DNA of 33,401 nucleotides. It comes from Pseudomonadota bacterium (GTDB lineage Bacteria > Desulfobacterota > QYQD01). Position 1 is the first letter of the stretch. Every line of letters starts with the position of its first letter. A model generated the notes under the pieces. The model was not told where the DNA came from, made no database searches, and saw only the letters and a list, made by a program, of their open reading frames with translations. Location: positions 1-33,401 of the forward strand of contig DSAQ01000107.1 in NCBI GenBank assembly GCA_011046395.1. Reading direction: 5' to 3'. The position numbers and the translations under genes were made by a program. Shown in pieces: positions 18,514 through 26,884 of the stretch.

Positions 18514-20445
18514 CTATGAAGACGGTTTAAATTCTATTACACAACGAGAATTCTTTCTTAGCCTTGTTCCCGGCGCCGGTGATTGACAAACCGCAACCCC
18601 AGAACCGGTGACTACCAGAGAGACATCATATCCTTGAAGCATATACAGGGCTTCCCGCATGGATTTGCCCCGTACGTTCGGCATAACCATGGCCTTTGTA
18701 GCCGTGGCCGCAGCCTGACTGCAGCTACTTTGAGCCTTATTCTCTCTTCCGGTGTAACCCCGGTCTTTTTTTTCTCTATATGAAGCAAGCGCTTTTGCCT
18801 GGGGACGGGTTAATACTCTAAGAGAGGCATAGGCCATGTCTTTTATCCGGCGTTCTATTTTTGTCCTTACTTCCTCTTCCCCCGGGGCTCCTTCAATTAT
18901 CATCAGTATAGCTACCTTAGGATTATGAGCCGGCACGCCCCCCAGTAAGTATTTAATATAATCAACCCCGGACGAATTGTCGAGAGAGGGATGATCCGGG
19001 GATGAAATGCCGGCGGGGGGCCGGACATAATTGCAAGCTGTAAGCAAGATAAAGTTTTTATCCTCTTTGCCTTGCTGAGTTCTAAGAATGGCGCTTATTT
19101 TTTCAGATGTCTCCGGCGTGCATGCCTGCCTTGCCGGAGCGCACTGATATTCTTTTATTAAATTACCTTCACTGTCGGTTACCTTTGAGACCACGTGAGG
19201 CGGCATAAACACGCCGCGGTTTAAGATAGCCCCAAAGGCCGTAATGAGCTGAAGGGGGGTTACCGTAATCCCTTCACCCCGGTAAAATGCAGATATATCG
19301 CCCTTATATTGGCTATAAGGCGGCAAAGTGCCGCTATTTTCGGCAGGCAGACAGATACCTGTCTTATTGCCAAATCCGAGCTTGAGAAGAAAATTATATA
19401 GAAACTCCGGCGAAGGGGTGTGGGGGGATTCAGAGAGATTTTTTTCATTGTCTTTTGTGTCGCCATGCGACACGTGTGTTGCATTATCACGCCCTTGCAT
19501 GGCCGGAACACTGGATTTTTCTCTTAAAGTCTGCTCTTCAATGGCCGCCGCCGCTCCAAAAAACCCGGCCAGTTCACCCAGTTCATATATATCGGTGACG
19601 GCCCGATTCCTGCGCAGCGAGGCATCGGCCTCCCAGAAGGTGTTAAGATTGTAAGATGGATAATTGGCCATAGCCAATACGGCCCCGCTCTTAATATCCA
19701 TGACAATAATGGCCCCTGCTTTAACTATATTATCTTTGGCCGGAACCGGACAAAACCCCCTCTCCGCCATGGCCTGAATGTTGCTATCCACAGTCAGAAT
19801 AATATTATTGCCCTTGCCGGCATTAACCTCTGTTACCCCGCCATTGAATGTCAAGCGGGTTGACTCGTCGCACTTCTTCTGAAGTGACAAAGGGGTGCTG
19901 CACAGGAGATCATCATAGGCTGACTCTAATCCCTCTATGCCGTGACCATCCGTATCGGCAAAGCCTATAATCTGAGCGGCCAGGCTGTTCCGGGGATAGA
20001 GGCGGCGGTTTTCATTAATAAAATGGATACCCTTGAGCTTGAGATTCTTTATCATCTCTGCCTGATGGGAGGCCACACGACGGGCTATCCATACAAAGGC
20101 CTTCTCACATTCGAGCATCTTGAGTAGATCTTTTTCGTTGATCCTGAGTGTGTTGGAAAGGGCGGCCGCCGTCTGGGCCGGATCGTCAACATCCAGAGGA
20201 TGGGCATAAACGGAGTAGGCGCTAGCGGTTACAGCCAACTCTCTGTAGCTCCGGTCGAAAATGCCGCCTCGATAAGGAGCAAGGGATAAGGCAGGTTCCG
20301 GAGTGTGGCCATGCCCCGAAATTTTCTTATCCTGTTCACCTGCATGGAAGGCACGGGCTAATAGAATGCCCGACCCTGATATAAGGATCGCCAGGATAAT
20401 AATATAGGGGGCATAATTCTTACGCTTACCGGTTTCCCTTTTCAT
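18514..20445 (-). CDS. ftsI: FtsI-like PBP with PASTA domain; transpeptidase motifs lost
   Basis: Its place between ftsL and murE and its architecture mark it as the division PBP. It has a membrane segment (about residues 12-32), a pedestal with YRGGIFDRSYRELAV and GHGIEGLESAYDDLL, a transpeptidase-like domain (about 235-545) and a PASTA domain (about 585-643, MPNVRGKSMREAL). The catalytic motifs are absent. Where active homologues read EPGSTFK, this reads ELGELAG (288-294), so the nucleophile Ser is Glu291 and the Lys is Gly294. The segment that should hold SxN is about 30 residues shorter and rich in charged residues. The KTG strand reads ILL (466-468). Neighbouring framework survives, such as LGFGNKTGICLPAEN and GEGITVTPLQLITAFGAIL. 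The frame is open over 643 codons and the start overlaps ftsL as ATGA. The protein should not cross-link peptidoglycan, though a scaffold role is possible. Confidence 0.88.
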   Translation of the reverse strand: MKRETGKRKNYAPYIIILAILISGSGILLARAFHAGEQDKKISGHGHTPEPALSLAPYRGGIFDRSYRELAVTASAYSVYAHPLDVDDPAQTAAALSNTLRINEKDLLKMLECEKAFVWIARRVASHQAEMIKNLKLKGIHFINENRRLYPRNSLAAQIIGFADTDGHGIEGLESAYDDLLCSTPLSLQKKCDESTRLTFNGGVTEVNAGKGNNIILTVDSNIQAMAERGFCPVPAKDNIVKAGAIIVMDIKSGAVLAMANYPSYNLNTFWEADASLRRNRAVTDIYELGELAGFFGAAAAIEEQTLREKSSVPAMQGRDNATHVSHGDTKDNEKNLSESPHTPSPEFLYNFLLKLGFGNKTGICLPAENSGTLPPYSQYKGDISAFYRGEGITVTPLQLITAFGAILNRGVFMPPHVVSKVTDSEGNLIKEYQCAPARQACTPETSEKISAILRTQQGKEDKNFILLTACNYVRPPAGISSPDHPSLDNSSGVDYIKYLLGGVPAHNPKVAILMIIEGAPGEEEVRTKIERRIKDMAYASLRVLTRPQAKALASYREKKDRGYTGRENKAQSSCSQAAATATKAMVMPNVRGKSMREALYMLQGYDVSLVVTGSGVAVCQSPAPGTRLRKNSRCVIEFKPSS

Positions 20446-20795
20446 CTAATAATCACAAGCTGTTCTTTGGATGGACGTTGCAATCCCAGTTCACATTTTG
20501 CCAATTGTTCTATCCGTGCCGGAGATTTTAGATATTTCCATTCCTGCTGTAACCTGTGATTTTCGCTTAAAAGTTTCTTATTTTGTTTCCCGGCAACGAT
20601 TCCCTGTGACTCGCTTTCTGTAATCGTGCTTCCTAATGCCACAAGTGACAGGAGACATATCGCCAGGCTGCACGCCAGGGCAATTTTTCCGCCGGGCAAG
20701 GATAACTTGGCGGTCTTGTGTTTAGCCTTCTTTCCGACGGTCAGGTTTCCGATAAACGCCCTTTTGGGCAAGCGAATGGTGGAAACATTAGACAT
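20442..20795 (-). CDS. ftsL: Cell division protein FtsL
   Basis: This 117-residue protein has a basic cytoplasmic N-terminus, one membrane segment (KIALACSLAICLLSLVALGS) and a short coiled-coil-like periplasmic region (GKQNKKLLSENHRLQQEWKY). It ends with the ARIEQLAKCELGLQRP segment typical of FtsL. FtsL forms a complex with FtsB and FtsQ that activates FtsW-FtsI. Sequence conservation in this family is low, so the call relies on topology and position between rsmH and ftsI. AAAGGAGGAG precedes the ATG. It is odd that FtsL is kept where its usual target pair is missing or inactive. Confidence 0.9.
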   Translation of the reverse strand: MSNVSTIRLPKRAFIGNLTVGKKAKHKTAKLSLPGGKIALACSLAICLLSLVALGSTITESESQGIVAGKQNKKLLSENHRLQQEWKYLKSPARIEQLAKCELGLQRPSKEQLVIIR

Positions 20796-20808
20796 GCTTA
20801 CTCCTCCT

Positions 20809-21735
20809 TTAAGCCGCGAGTCGCTCCGCCACTCTTAATTTAGCGCTGCGGGCCCGCGGGTTAGCAACACATTCCTCAGGTGACGGAATAATGGGTTTAC
20901 GTGTAATCCGACGCAGCACAGGTCGTTCACCCTTAAGTCCGGTCTGTTCCATCTCCTGGAATTTTTTTTTGACAATTCTATCTTCAAGGGAGTGGAAGGA
21001 AATTATACAGAGCCGCCCCCCCGGCTTGAGGAGACCGACAACACCCTGTATCGCACGGGCCAGATTCTCTAATTCCCGGTTGACCGCGATCCGCAAGGCC
21101 TGAAACGTACGTGTGGCCGGATGAATATTGGCAGGATGGAACTTGCGCGGTATGGCCGAAGCAACCAGCGAAGCCAGTTGTACGGCGGTATTAAGCGGCT
21201 CTCTTTCCCGCTGCCGGCCGATTACCTTGGCAATCCTCCGCGCCCACCTTTCTTCCCCGTATTCCCTTATAATCTTCTCCAGTTCTCTCTCAGGGAAACG
21301 GTTAACAATATGCCGGGCGGTCAATGGATTTTGTTTGTCTATGCGCATATCAAGTATTTCATCCTGTTTAAAGCTGAACCCACGGCCGCTCTGCTCCAGA
21401 TGATAAGAAGAAATGCCCAGATCCAGTAATACCCCGTCAACCTTTTCAATCTTCAGCTCTTGCGCTATAAGCGGCAAGTCGGCAAAATTCCCTTTTACCA
21501 GGATAACACGGTTGCCGAAGGGGGCTAAATGCTCACGCGCTATATGCAGAGAGTCCTCATCCCAGTCAATACCGACCAAGATCCCATCAGGTTTGATTCT
21601 TTCTAATATAGCCGCGGCGTGACCTCCCATGCCTGCGGTTCCATCCACATATACTCCGCCGGGATGACAGTCCAGATAATGAAGAACTTCCTCACGCATA
21701 ACGGGCACATGCCATCCGGTCACAAGGGGTTCCAT
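20809..21735 (-). CDS. rsmH: 16S rRNA (cytosine1402-N4)-methyltransferase RsmH
   Basis: RsmH (MraW) methylates the N4 of C1402 in 16S rRNA using S-adenosylmethionine. The 308-residue protein begins with HVPVMREEVLHYL, then VDGTAGMGGHAAAILER (SAM-binding motif I) and VDGVLLDLGISSYHLEQSGRG, and ends with IISFHSLEDRIVKKKFQEM and ANPRARSAKLRVAER, all diagnostic of the family. It begins 8 nt after mraZ with little Shine-Dalgarno sequence, so translation may be coupled. It is the usual second gene of the dcw cluster. Confidence 0.97.
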   Translation of the reverse strand: MEPLVTGWHVPVMREEVLHYLDCHPGGVYVDGTAGMGGHAAAILERIKPDGILVGIDWDEDSLHIAREHLAPFGNRVILVKGNFADLPLIAQELKIEKVDGVLLDLGISSYHLEQSGRGFSFKQDEILDMRIDKQNPLTARHIVNRFPERELEKIIREYGEERWARRIAKVIGRQREREPLNTAVQLASLVASAIPRKFHPANIHPATRTFQALRIAVNRELENLARAIQGVVGLLKPGGRLCIISFHSLEDRIVKKKFQEMEQTGLKGERPVLRRITRKPIIPSPEECVANPRARSAKLRVAERLAA

Positions 21736-21743
21736 GGTTAAAA

Positions 21744-22184
21744 TTAAATCCCGATCTGGGCTAATGTTGCGCTCAGTTGCGGATAGTTCTCCCGGGATTT
21801 ATTGATCTCCTCATCCCATAGGGCCTTATCCCATATCTCAAAGTTTTTAAGCATCCCGGCTAATACAATCTCTTTATTCAGGACCGCATATTCACGAAGG
21901 CTGGGAGGGATAAGAACCCTTCCCTGCCGGTCCAGCGGGCATTCCACAGCACCGGAGATAAACAACCTTAAAAAGGCCTTAATATTTTCGTCTATGGCAG
22001 ATAGAGAAGCCGTTTTATTCTCAATCAGCCGCCACTCTTCAAAAGGGTAGGCTACTAAACAGCGGTGGAGATTGGTTATAATAAGGCGGTCATCATACCC
22101 GGCCCTGAGAACCTCGCGAAACCGCGCCGGTATAATTAAGCGACCCTTACTGTCCAGGGTATGTGTTGACCTGCCACGAAACAA
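21744..22184 (-). CDS. mraZ: Transcriptional regulator MraZ
   Basis: MraZ is a DNA-binding protein of the AbrB/SpoVT-like fold that in other bacteria controls its own dcw operon by binding tandem repeats at the promoter. The 146-residue protein has the two half-domains with DSKGRLIIPARFREVL and DRQGRVLIPPSLREYA. The likely start is a TTG (22182-22184) ten nt after GGAGG; no ATG in this frame fits. Four 10-bp repeats lie directly in its promoter, so autoregulation is likely. It is the first gene of the cluster. Confidence 0.95.
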   Translation of the reverse strand: MFRGRSTHTLDSKGRLIIPARFREVLRAGYDDRLIITNLHRCLVAYPFEEWRLIENKTASLSAIDENIKAFLRLFISGAVECPLDRQGRVLIPPSLREYAVLNKEIVLAGMLKNFEIWDKALWDEEINKSRENYPQLSATLAQIGI

Positions 22185-22209
22185 ACTATTTCTGCCTCCG
22201 TAATAAATT

Positions 22210-22249
22210 TTACACCACTTTAATCCACTTTACTCCCTTTTTCGCCACT
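22210..22249 (-). promoter_or_regulatory. MraZ operator: four tandem 10-bp boxes
   Basis: Read on the minus strand, four consecutive 10-nt units occur: AGTGGCGAAA, AAGGGAGTAA, AGTGGATTAA, AGTGGTGTAA. The shared core is AGTGG with exact 10-bp spacing, one helical turn, which puts all cores on one face of the DNA. This matches the repeat type described for MraZ binding (GTGG or TGGG cores, 10-bp period). The first unit overlaps the -10 box and the rest cover the transcription start and early leader, so bound MraZ should repress. Confidence 0.85.
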
Positions 22250-22275
22250 ATATGGTCAGGACTTTAATTTGTCAA
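22247..22275 (-). promoter_or_regulatory. dcw cluster promoter
   Basis: The minus strand has TTGACA (22270-22275), a 17-bp spacer and TATAGT (22247-22252), a near-perfect sigma70-type promoter. Transcription should start near 22240, about 55 nt before the mraZ TTG. Confidence 0.85.
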
Positions 22276-22377
22276 GAAAAAATCTGCCCCGAACTAGACA
22301 TAAAAAGGCATATAGCCACCCGAAGCGCATGCTATTACCAGGCCCAGACCTAGAAGGCTATGCCGGGAAAAATATCC

Positions 22378-22406
22378 TTTACACTAAGCCATTATTAAGG
22401 TAGTTT
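22378..22406 (+). promoter_or_regulatory. Candidate promoter of the YkgJ-like gene
   Basis: TTTACA (22378-22383) and TAGTTT (22401-22406) are separated by 17 bp and lie about 35 nt before the ATG at 22440. Both hexamers are imperfect. About 100 bp separate it from the divergent dcw promoter. Confidence 0.4.
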
Positions 22407-22439
22407 TTGTGGGTAAGTAGTCTTTTAAAAGGTGGATAT

Positions 22440-23303
22440 ATGGAAGAGCAAAAAACAGGACAAACTTCTGCAAAAAAATCTATGATAGAACCGACCAGAT
22501 ATAACCTTGACAGCCGGTTTAGATTCCGGTGCCATAAAGGCGTAAAATGTTTTACCCTTTGCTGCCGTGGGATCAATATCATCTTGCCGCCTTATGACAT
22601 CATTCGTATCAAGAACCGGCTCAAGGTGTCTTCAGAAGAGTTTCTCCAAAAGTACACCAGACTTGATTTTCTCGGTCATACCCAGCTTCCGGTAATTACC
22701 TTAAAGATGCTGGACGTGGAAGACGGACGCTGTCCGTTTGTAACCCCGGATGGCTGTACAATATATTCCGATCGCCCTTCAACTTGCAGATACTATCCCA
22801 TAGGAATGACCACATGCAAAGAGCAGAGCAAAGAGGGAGTCAGGGAAGAGGACTTTTATTTAATGGTTCGAGAGAACCATTGCCTCGGTTTTCAGGAAGA
22901 CAAGGAGTGGACCATAGAAGAATGGCGAAAAGATCAGGGCGTGGACATATATGACGAAATGAATAGAGGCTGGATGGAGATTATCCTCAGGAAAAAATCC
23001 TATGGCCCAACCGCTGAGCTCAGCAAAGGTGCCTTACAGATGTTCTTTATGGTTTACTCGGATATTGATAAATTCAGGCAGTTTGTCTTTGAAAGCTCAT
23101 TTTTAGAAAAATATGATATAAGCAATGAAACTAGAGCAAAAATAGAAAGCGATGAACTAGAGCTGATGAAGTTTGGATTTGACTGGTTGAAGTCCGCTCT
23201 TTTTGGGGCAGAGGCGGTCAAGCTCAAAGACGAGGTATTGCAGGCCAAGGTCCGGGAAATGAGAGAAAAAGCCGGACAAGCGGCTTCGAAGGCTACGCCT
23301 TAG
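22440..23303 (+). CDS. YkgJ-family cysteine cluster protein
   Basis: This 287-residue protein has the zinc/iron-chelating cysteine pattern of the YkgJ (CxxCxxxxC) family. C31, C37, C41 and C42 occur in CHKGVKCFTLCCRG, followed by C98, C106 and C116 in GRCPFVTPDGCTIYSDRPSTCRYYPIG and C126. The family is thought to bind a metal or Fe-S cluster, and members may take part in protein maturation; no substrate is evident here. The C-terminal half is charged and helical with no recognised motif. I chose the ATG at 22440 because AAGGTGG lies 6 nt upstream, rather than a TTG eleven codons earlier. It is the only intact plus-strand gene, single, and ends in a terminator. Confidence 0.8.
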   Translation: MEEQKTGQTSAKKSMIEPTRYNLDSRFRFRCHKGVKCFTLCCRGINIILPPYDIIRIKNRLKVSSEEFLQKYTRLDFLGHTQLPVITLKMLDVEDGRCPFVTPDGCTIYSDRPSTCRYYPIGMTTCKEQSKEGVREEDFYLMVRENHCLGFQEDKEWTIEEWRKDQGVDIYDEMNRGWMEIILRKKSYGPTAELSKGALQMFFMVYSDIDKFRQFVFESSFLEKYDISNETRAKIESDELELMKFGFDWLKSALFGAEAVKLKDEVLQAKVREMREKAGQAASKATP

Positions 23304-23336
23304 TTTAATCCTGGTTAAGACAGAACAGGGAATAAT

Positions 23337-23373
23337 AAAAAGCCCCGTGGGACATATCCCGCCGGGGCTTTTT
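23337..23373. terminator. Bidirectional intrinsic terminator between the YkgJ-like gene and qmoC
   Basis: AAAAAGCCCCG pairs with CGGGGCTTTTT around an inner GGGA-CATA-TCCC stem. The A and T runs on either side make it usable on both strands, ending the YkgJ-like transcript from the left and the qmo transcript from the right. Confidence 0.9.
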
Positions 23374-23413
23374 GAATTTGATTCAGTCAACAACCGTTAT
23401 CTGACAAGCTCTT

Positions 23414-23464
23414 CTATTGTCTCTACATGCCTATTGTCTCTACATGCCTATTGTCTCTACTTGC
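23414..23464. repeat. Three tandem 17-bp units at the 3' end of qmoC
   Basis: On the plus strand CTATTGTCTCTACATGC occurs at 23414-23430 and 23431-23447, and with one change (ACTTGC) at 23448-23464. The array straddles the qmoC stop codon (23440-23442). Seventeen is not a multiple of three, so each extra copy shifts the frame. Taking out two units restores a reading frame ending in VETIEELVR and a stop at 23400-23402. Confidence 0.9.
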
Positions 23465-24549
23465 CTCTTGTAAGCCAGGGCTACCGTACGGTACACCATA
23501 TGCGCCAGTTTGGAATAGGGTAAGTATCCTATGATATAGAAGACAAACATCAGGTGAACAACGTACATCGGATAAGCCAGGTTAGCAATGTTTGCCAGCC
23601 GCAAAAGCTCCGTGAGTATCCCTGATGTCACTACTCCGAATATCATGAGGATAAGCGACCAGTCAAAATAAGAACTACTCTGATCCGGGTTCGCCAGCCT
23701 GTTCCTTATAACCAGGGAAATACCGATAAAGAGGATAATAGCACTGATATTCCCAAGGATCTTGGCCGGATCATATAACGGCAGGGGTGTCTCCCGGTGC
23801 AGGATATATTCATAAAATACAACCATAGTGGTCGTTGCAAAGAGGCCGACAAACCCATAAAACACAGCCAGGTGGGCGGTAAAACGCCCCACGTTTGTCC
23901 CGCACTTTTTAAAGCGCACATGCCCTACTATTTCACCAATGGTCTCCAGTAGCGACTTGAAAAAGTTTCGTCCGACCAGATGCCGGTAACGACTGGGGCT
24001 CATCTCATTCCAGAACTTTCTTACTCCCAGCCCCAGGGAAATTATGGCCAGACCGGCAAAGGGCAAGAATATGGAATCCACAAACTTGATGGGCAAAAAT
24101 TTCGAATAAACAATCTCGCCCGCTGGTATCTTCAAATTTCCAAGAGCGGCAAGAACCAGCAAGATTATCGCCAGAGGGATAGCCAGGATCACCGGCAGAT
24201 ACTTACCCTCTCCGACCAGGTTGCCCATAAATCTTGGAAAGGCATATTCCCTTATAGCGTAAGCACGCGCCGCCGCCACAACGTCACCCGGCCTTGCCCC
24301 TCGCGGGCAATAGGTCGAACAATCACCGCACTGGTGGCACGCCCAGATATCACTATTTTTGACCAGTTTGTCCTTCAGCCCCCACTGCGCCCAGATCATC
24401 TCTTTTCGCGGGAAAGGCTTTTCGTCTGAAGACAGGGGACAAATGACCGAGCATGTCGCGCACTGGAAACACTTCTTCAGAGACTCTCCACCTAATTTCT
24501 GAATCTCCTTAACGAACTTAACATCGGGATCAACTGAATAACCTGCCAT
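23440..24549 (-). CDS. qmoC: Quinone-interacting membrane-bound oxidoreductase subunit QmoC
   Basis: QmoC is the membrane subunit of the QmoABC complex, which is thought to pass electrons between the menaquinone pool and APS reductase. The N-terminal HdrC-like part has two [4Fe-4S] motifs, CFQCATCSVIC (C27, C30, C33, C37) and CHQCGDCSTYC (C71, C74, C77, C81). The rest is an HdrE/NarI-like cytochrome b domain with about six hydrophobic segments and histidines that could bind haem b. AGGAGG precedes the ATG; it follows qmoB by 12 nt. The last residues, GM, result from a 17-bp tandem expansion that replaced an inferred EELVR ending. The change is at the extreme tail and probably harmless. Confidence 0.93.
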   Translation of the reverse strand: MAGYSVDPDVKFVKEIQKLGGESLKKCFQCATCSVICPLSSDEKPFPRKEMIWAQWGLKDKLVKNSDIWACHQCGDCSTYCPRGARPGDVVAAARAYAIREYAFPRFMGNLVGEGKYLPVILAIPLAIILLVLAALGNLKIPAGEIVYSKFLPIKFVDSIFLPFAGLAIISLGLGVRKFWNEMSPSRYRHLVGRNFFKSLLETIGEIVGHVRFKKCGTNVGRFTAHLAVFYGFVGLFATTTMVVFYEYILHRETPLPLYDPAKILGNISAIILFIGISLVIRNRLANPDQSSSYFDWSLILMIFGVVTSGILTELLRLANIANLAYPMYVVHLMFVFYIIGYLPYSKLAHMVYRTVALAYKRQVETIGM

Positions 24550-24561
24550 TTCACATACCTC

Positions 24562-26880
24562 CTAAAAGCCTTTCATGGGGCTGGGACCGATGGCCTCCAT
24601 CTGCTCCATAAATTCATTGAAAATCTGTGGTATCTTATCATATTCGTCAATGGCCACTTGTACCAATTTAACACGTTCTGATTCAAGGGCCAGGGATTTT
24701 AATGTCTCGCCCACGTTATCCATACGCCTGTTGGCCAGCTCACTGCCCTTGGCAAAGTGGCATTGATAATCATCGCCATATTTACAACCCAAAAGGATAA
24801 TGCCGTCAATGCCTCTGGACATGGCATCTTTAATCCAAACCATATTCATCGAGCCCAGACAACGCACCGGGATAACCCTTATGGCCGCCGGTAACTTAAG
24901 CCCCTTCATGGCGGCCATGTCCATAGCCGGATAGGCGTCATTCTCACAAACAAAGGCGATAACCCTGTATATACCGTCTTCTTCCGGCACTTCAAAGGAT
25001 TTCACCATGGAGCCGATCATGTCAATATTATAATTTTTGAAGCCAATGATCCTCTCCGGGCAGGCCCCCATACAGGTACCACAGCGCCGGCACCGCGTGG
25101 GATTGGGCTTGGGCGTTCCTCTCTCATCGTCATCCAGGGCCCCAAACGGACATTCTTCCGTACATCTCTTACACTGTGTGCATCTTGCGAAGAAGAAATC
25201 CGGATAACTCATATCCCCGGAGCGCGGGTGAACGGACACGCCCCTATAGGCCGATTCTATACACTGGATGGCCTTGAGGGCTGCACCGGCCGCATCGTCT
25301 TCACACATAGGTATATTCATGGGCTGCCGCACGCAGCCTGCCGCATAAACACCAGTGCGCCTGGTCTCGTAAGGGAAACAGATAAAATTGGAATCCGCAA
25401 ATCCGTTGAATAGCTCCAGGTCTATCAGGCTCGGCCCCTGGCGGTAAGCCAGATTAAGAATGGCTTCATTCTGAGTGGTGGGGACCATGCCGGTGGCCAG
25501 AACCACCATATCCACGTTAACCGTGATCTTCTCTCCAATCAGGGTATTATCAACCTCTACGGTCAGGTTTTTCTTGGCATCCTCGGTAATGGATACTACA
25601 TCGCCCTTGGTCAGGAAGACTCCCGGGTCCTGCTGCATGCTCTTGTAGAAGTTCTCATACTGCCCGGGTGTCCGCATGTCTTTATAGAAAATAAACGCCT
25701 TGGCATCATCGCCCTGCTCTCTAACATACCTAGCTTGTTTAAGGGAGGTGATACAGCATGTCGCCGAACAGTACGGAAGATGTTTCTCATCCCGCTGGCC
25801 GGCGCACTGAATAAAGGCCACGCTCTTTGCCGGCTTCCCGTCTGAAGGTCTAACCAGGGATTCTTTGGAGGCCAGCTCTTCCATCATAACGTTAGTGATT
25901 ACGTTCGGATACTTACCAAAACCAAGAGAGTCCAGCTTGGTAGCGTCATAGGGCTTCCACCCGGTAGCCAGGACTACCGCGCCGTAGCGTTCTGCATTCT
26001 CGTCTATGGCCAGAATATCCTTATACACACGGCCACCCGCCTCAGCCTGGGCGGCTTCCCCGCCTTCAGAAGGCTTTGCGCCTTCACCAGCCTTAGCTTC
26101 TTCTTCAGCAACAACCTTCGGGGGCACGTCCCACTCGGTTTCGGTCCCCGCCGGTTTAAACGAGACATGGTATAGCCCTGGCGCACCAGCTATCCGGGCT
26201 ACTTCCGTCTCTGTGCGTACATCGATTTTCGCATGGCTACTAACAGCACTAATCTTGGACTGAATGTCCGGTGTCTCTATATCGGTGTATGGGTAGGTTT
26301 TGGCCGCTTGTTTATAGAGCTTGGCCGCAAACCCGCCCAGTTCCTTCTCTTTTTCCACGAGAGTGACCTCATAGCCGACACTGGCCGCATCAAGGGCTGC
26401 GCTCATACCCGTCACACCGCCGCCAATAACCAGGATTTTCTTATTAATCTCCTCTTCCGGTTTATAGGGTTCAGGAAGCTCACCTTTTTGGGCCTTCACG
26501 ATACCCATACGTACGTAATCCTCGGCCAGCATCTGAAATTCCGGGTCAATAGCCGCCTCTTCTCCTTCGCCTCCTGCTTTGTTTGCCTCGTGGCTCCAGA
26601 CCACGCCTTCCCGCAGATTTACCCTCTCCACCAGTACAGGGCCGAAGTCAAAAACATCATACATGACCCTTGGTGAACAGGCGGCGATTATCACGGTGTT
26701 GACGCCCTCTCCTGCAATATCCTGTTTTATAAGCTCAACACCCTCAGGACTACAAAGAATCGGGTGGTTCTTGCAGATCGGAACCTTAGATTTTGCCGCT
26801 ACCCCGGCCAGTTTCTCTATGTCAAGGGACTTCCCGATATCACAGCCGGTACAGATGTATACTCCGTATTTCTTTTCCAT
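24562..26880 (-). CDS. qmoB: QmoB, HdrA-like flavin and Fe-S subunit with MvhD-like tail
   Basis: QmoB is a cytoplasmic-side subunit of the Qmo complex. The 772-residue protein has an N-terminal region with CTGC (C10, C13), an HdrA-like FAD fold beginning ILVIGGGVTGMSAALDA (about 149-165), and YCSATCCITSLKQA. Two [4Fe-4S] motifs follow (CTQCKRCTEECPFG and CRRCGTCMGACPE, about 570-612). The last 130 residues resemble the MvhD/FrhD electron-transfer domain (AFVCENDAYPAM, PVRCLGSMN, GCKYGDDYQCHF). An Ala/Glu/Gly-rich insert of about 25 residues near 260-285 (KAGEGAKPSEGGEAAQAEAG) looks like a flexible loop. A GAGGAGG site overlaps the end of qmoA, so the two are translated together. Confidence 0.94.
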   Translation of the reverse strand: MEKKYGVYICTGCDIGKSLDIEKLAGVAAKSKVPICKNHPILCSPEGVELIKQDIAGEGVNTVIIAACSPRVMYDVFDFGPVLVERVNLREGVVWSHEANKAGGEGEEAAIDPEFQMLAEDYVRMGIVKAQKGELPEPYKPEEEINKKILVIGGGVTGMSAALDAASVGYEVTLVEKEKELGGFAAKLYKQAAKTYPYTDIETPDIQSKISAVSSHAKIDVRTETEVARIAGAPGLYHVSFKPAGTETEWDVPPKVVAEEEAKAGEGAKPSEGGEAAQAEAGGRVYKDILAIDENAERYGAVVLATGWKPYDATKLDSLGFGKYPNVITNVMMEELASKESLVRPSDGKPAKSVAFIQCAGQRDEKHLPYCSATCCITSLKQARYVREQGDDAKAFIFYKDMRTPGQYENFYKSMQQDPGVFLTKGDVVSITEDAKKNLTVEVDNTLIGEKITVNVDMVVLATGMVPTTQNEAILNLAYRQGPSLIDLELFNGFADSNFICFPYETRRTGVYAAGCVRQPMNIPMCEDDAAGAALKAIQCIESAYRGVSVHPRSGDMSYPDFFFARCTQCKRCTEECPFGALDDDERGTPKPNPTRCRRCGTCMGACPERIIGFKNYNIDMIGSMVKSFEVPEEDGIYRVIAFVCENDAYPAMDMAAMKGLKLPAAIRVIPVRCLGSMNMVWIKDAMSRGIDGIILLGCKYGDDYQCHFAKGSELANRRMDNVGETLKSLALESERVKLVQVAIDEYDKIPQIFNEFMEQMEAIGPSPMKGF

Positions 26881-26884
26881 CTAC

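Noticed and set aside
19042-19575. Loss of FtsI motifs through sequencing error
   Set aside because: All three motifs are replaced at separate places without any frame break, and the PASTA domain follows in frame; a few base errors could not give this.
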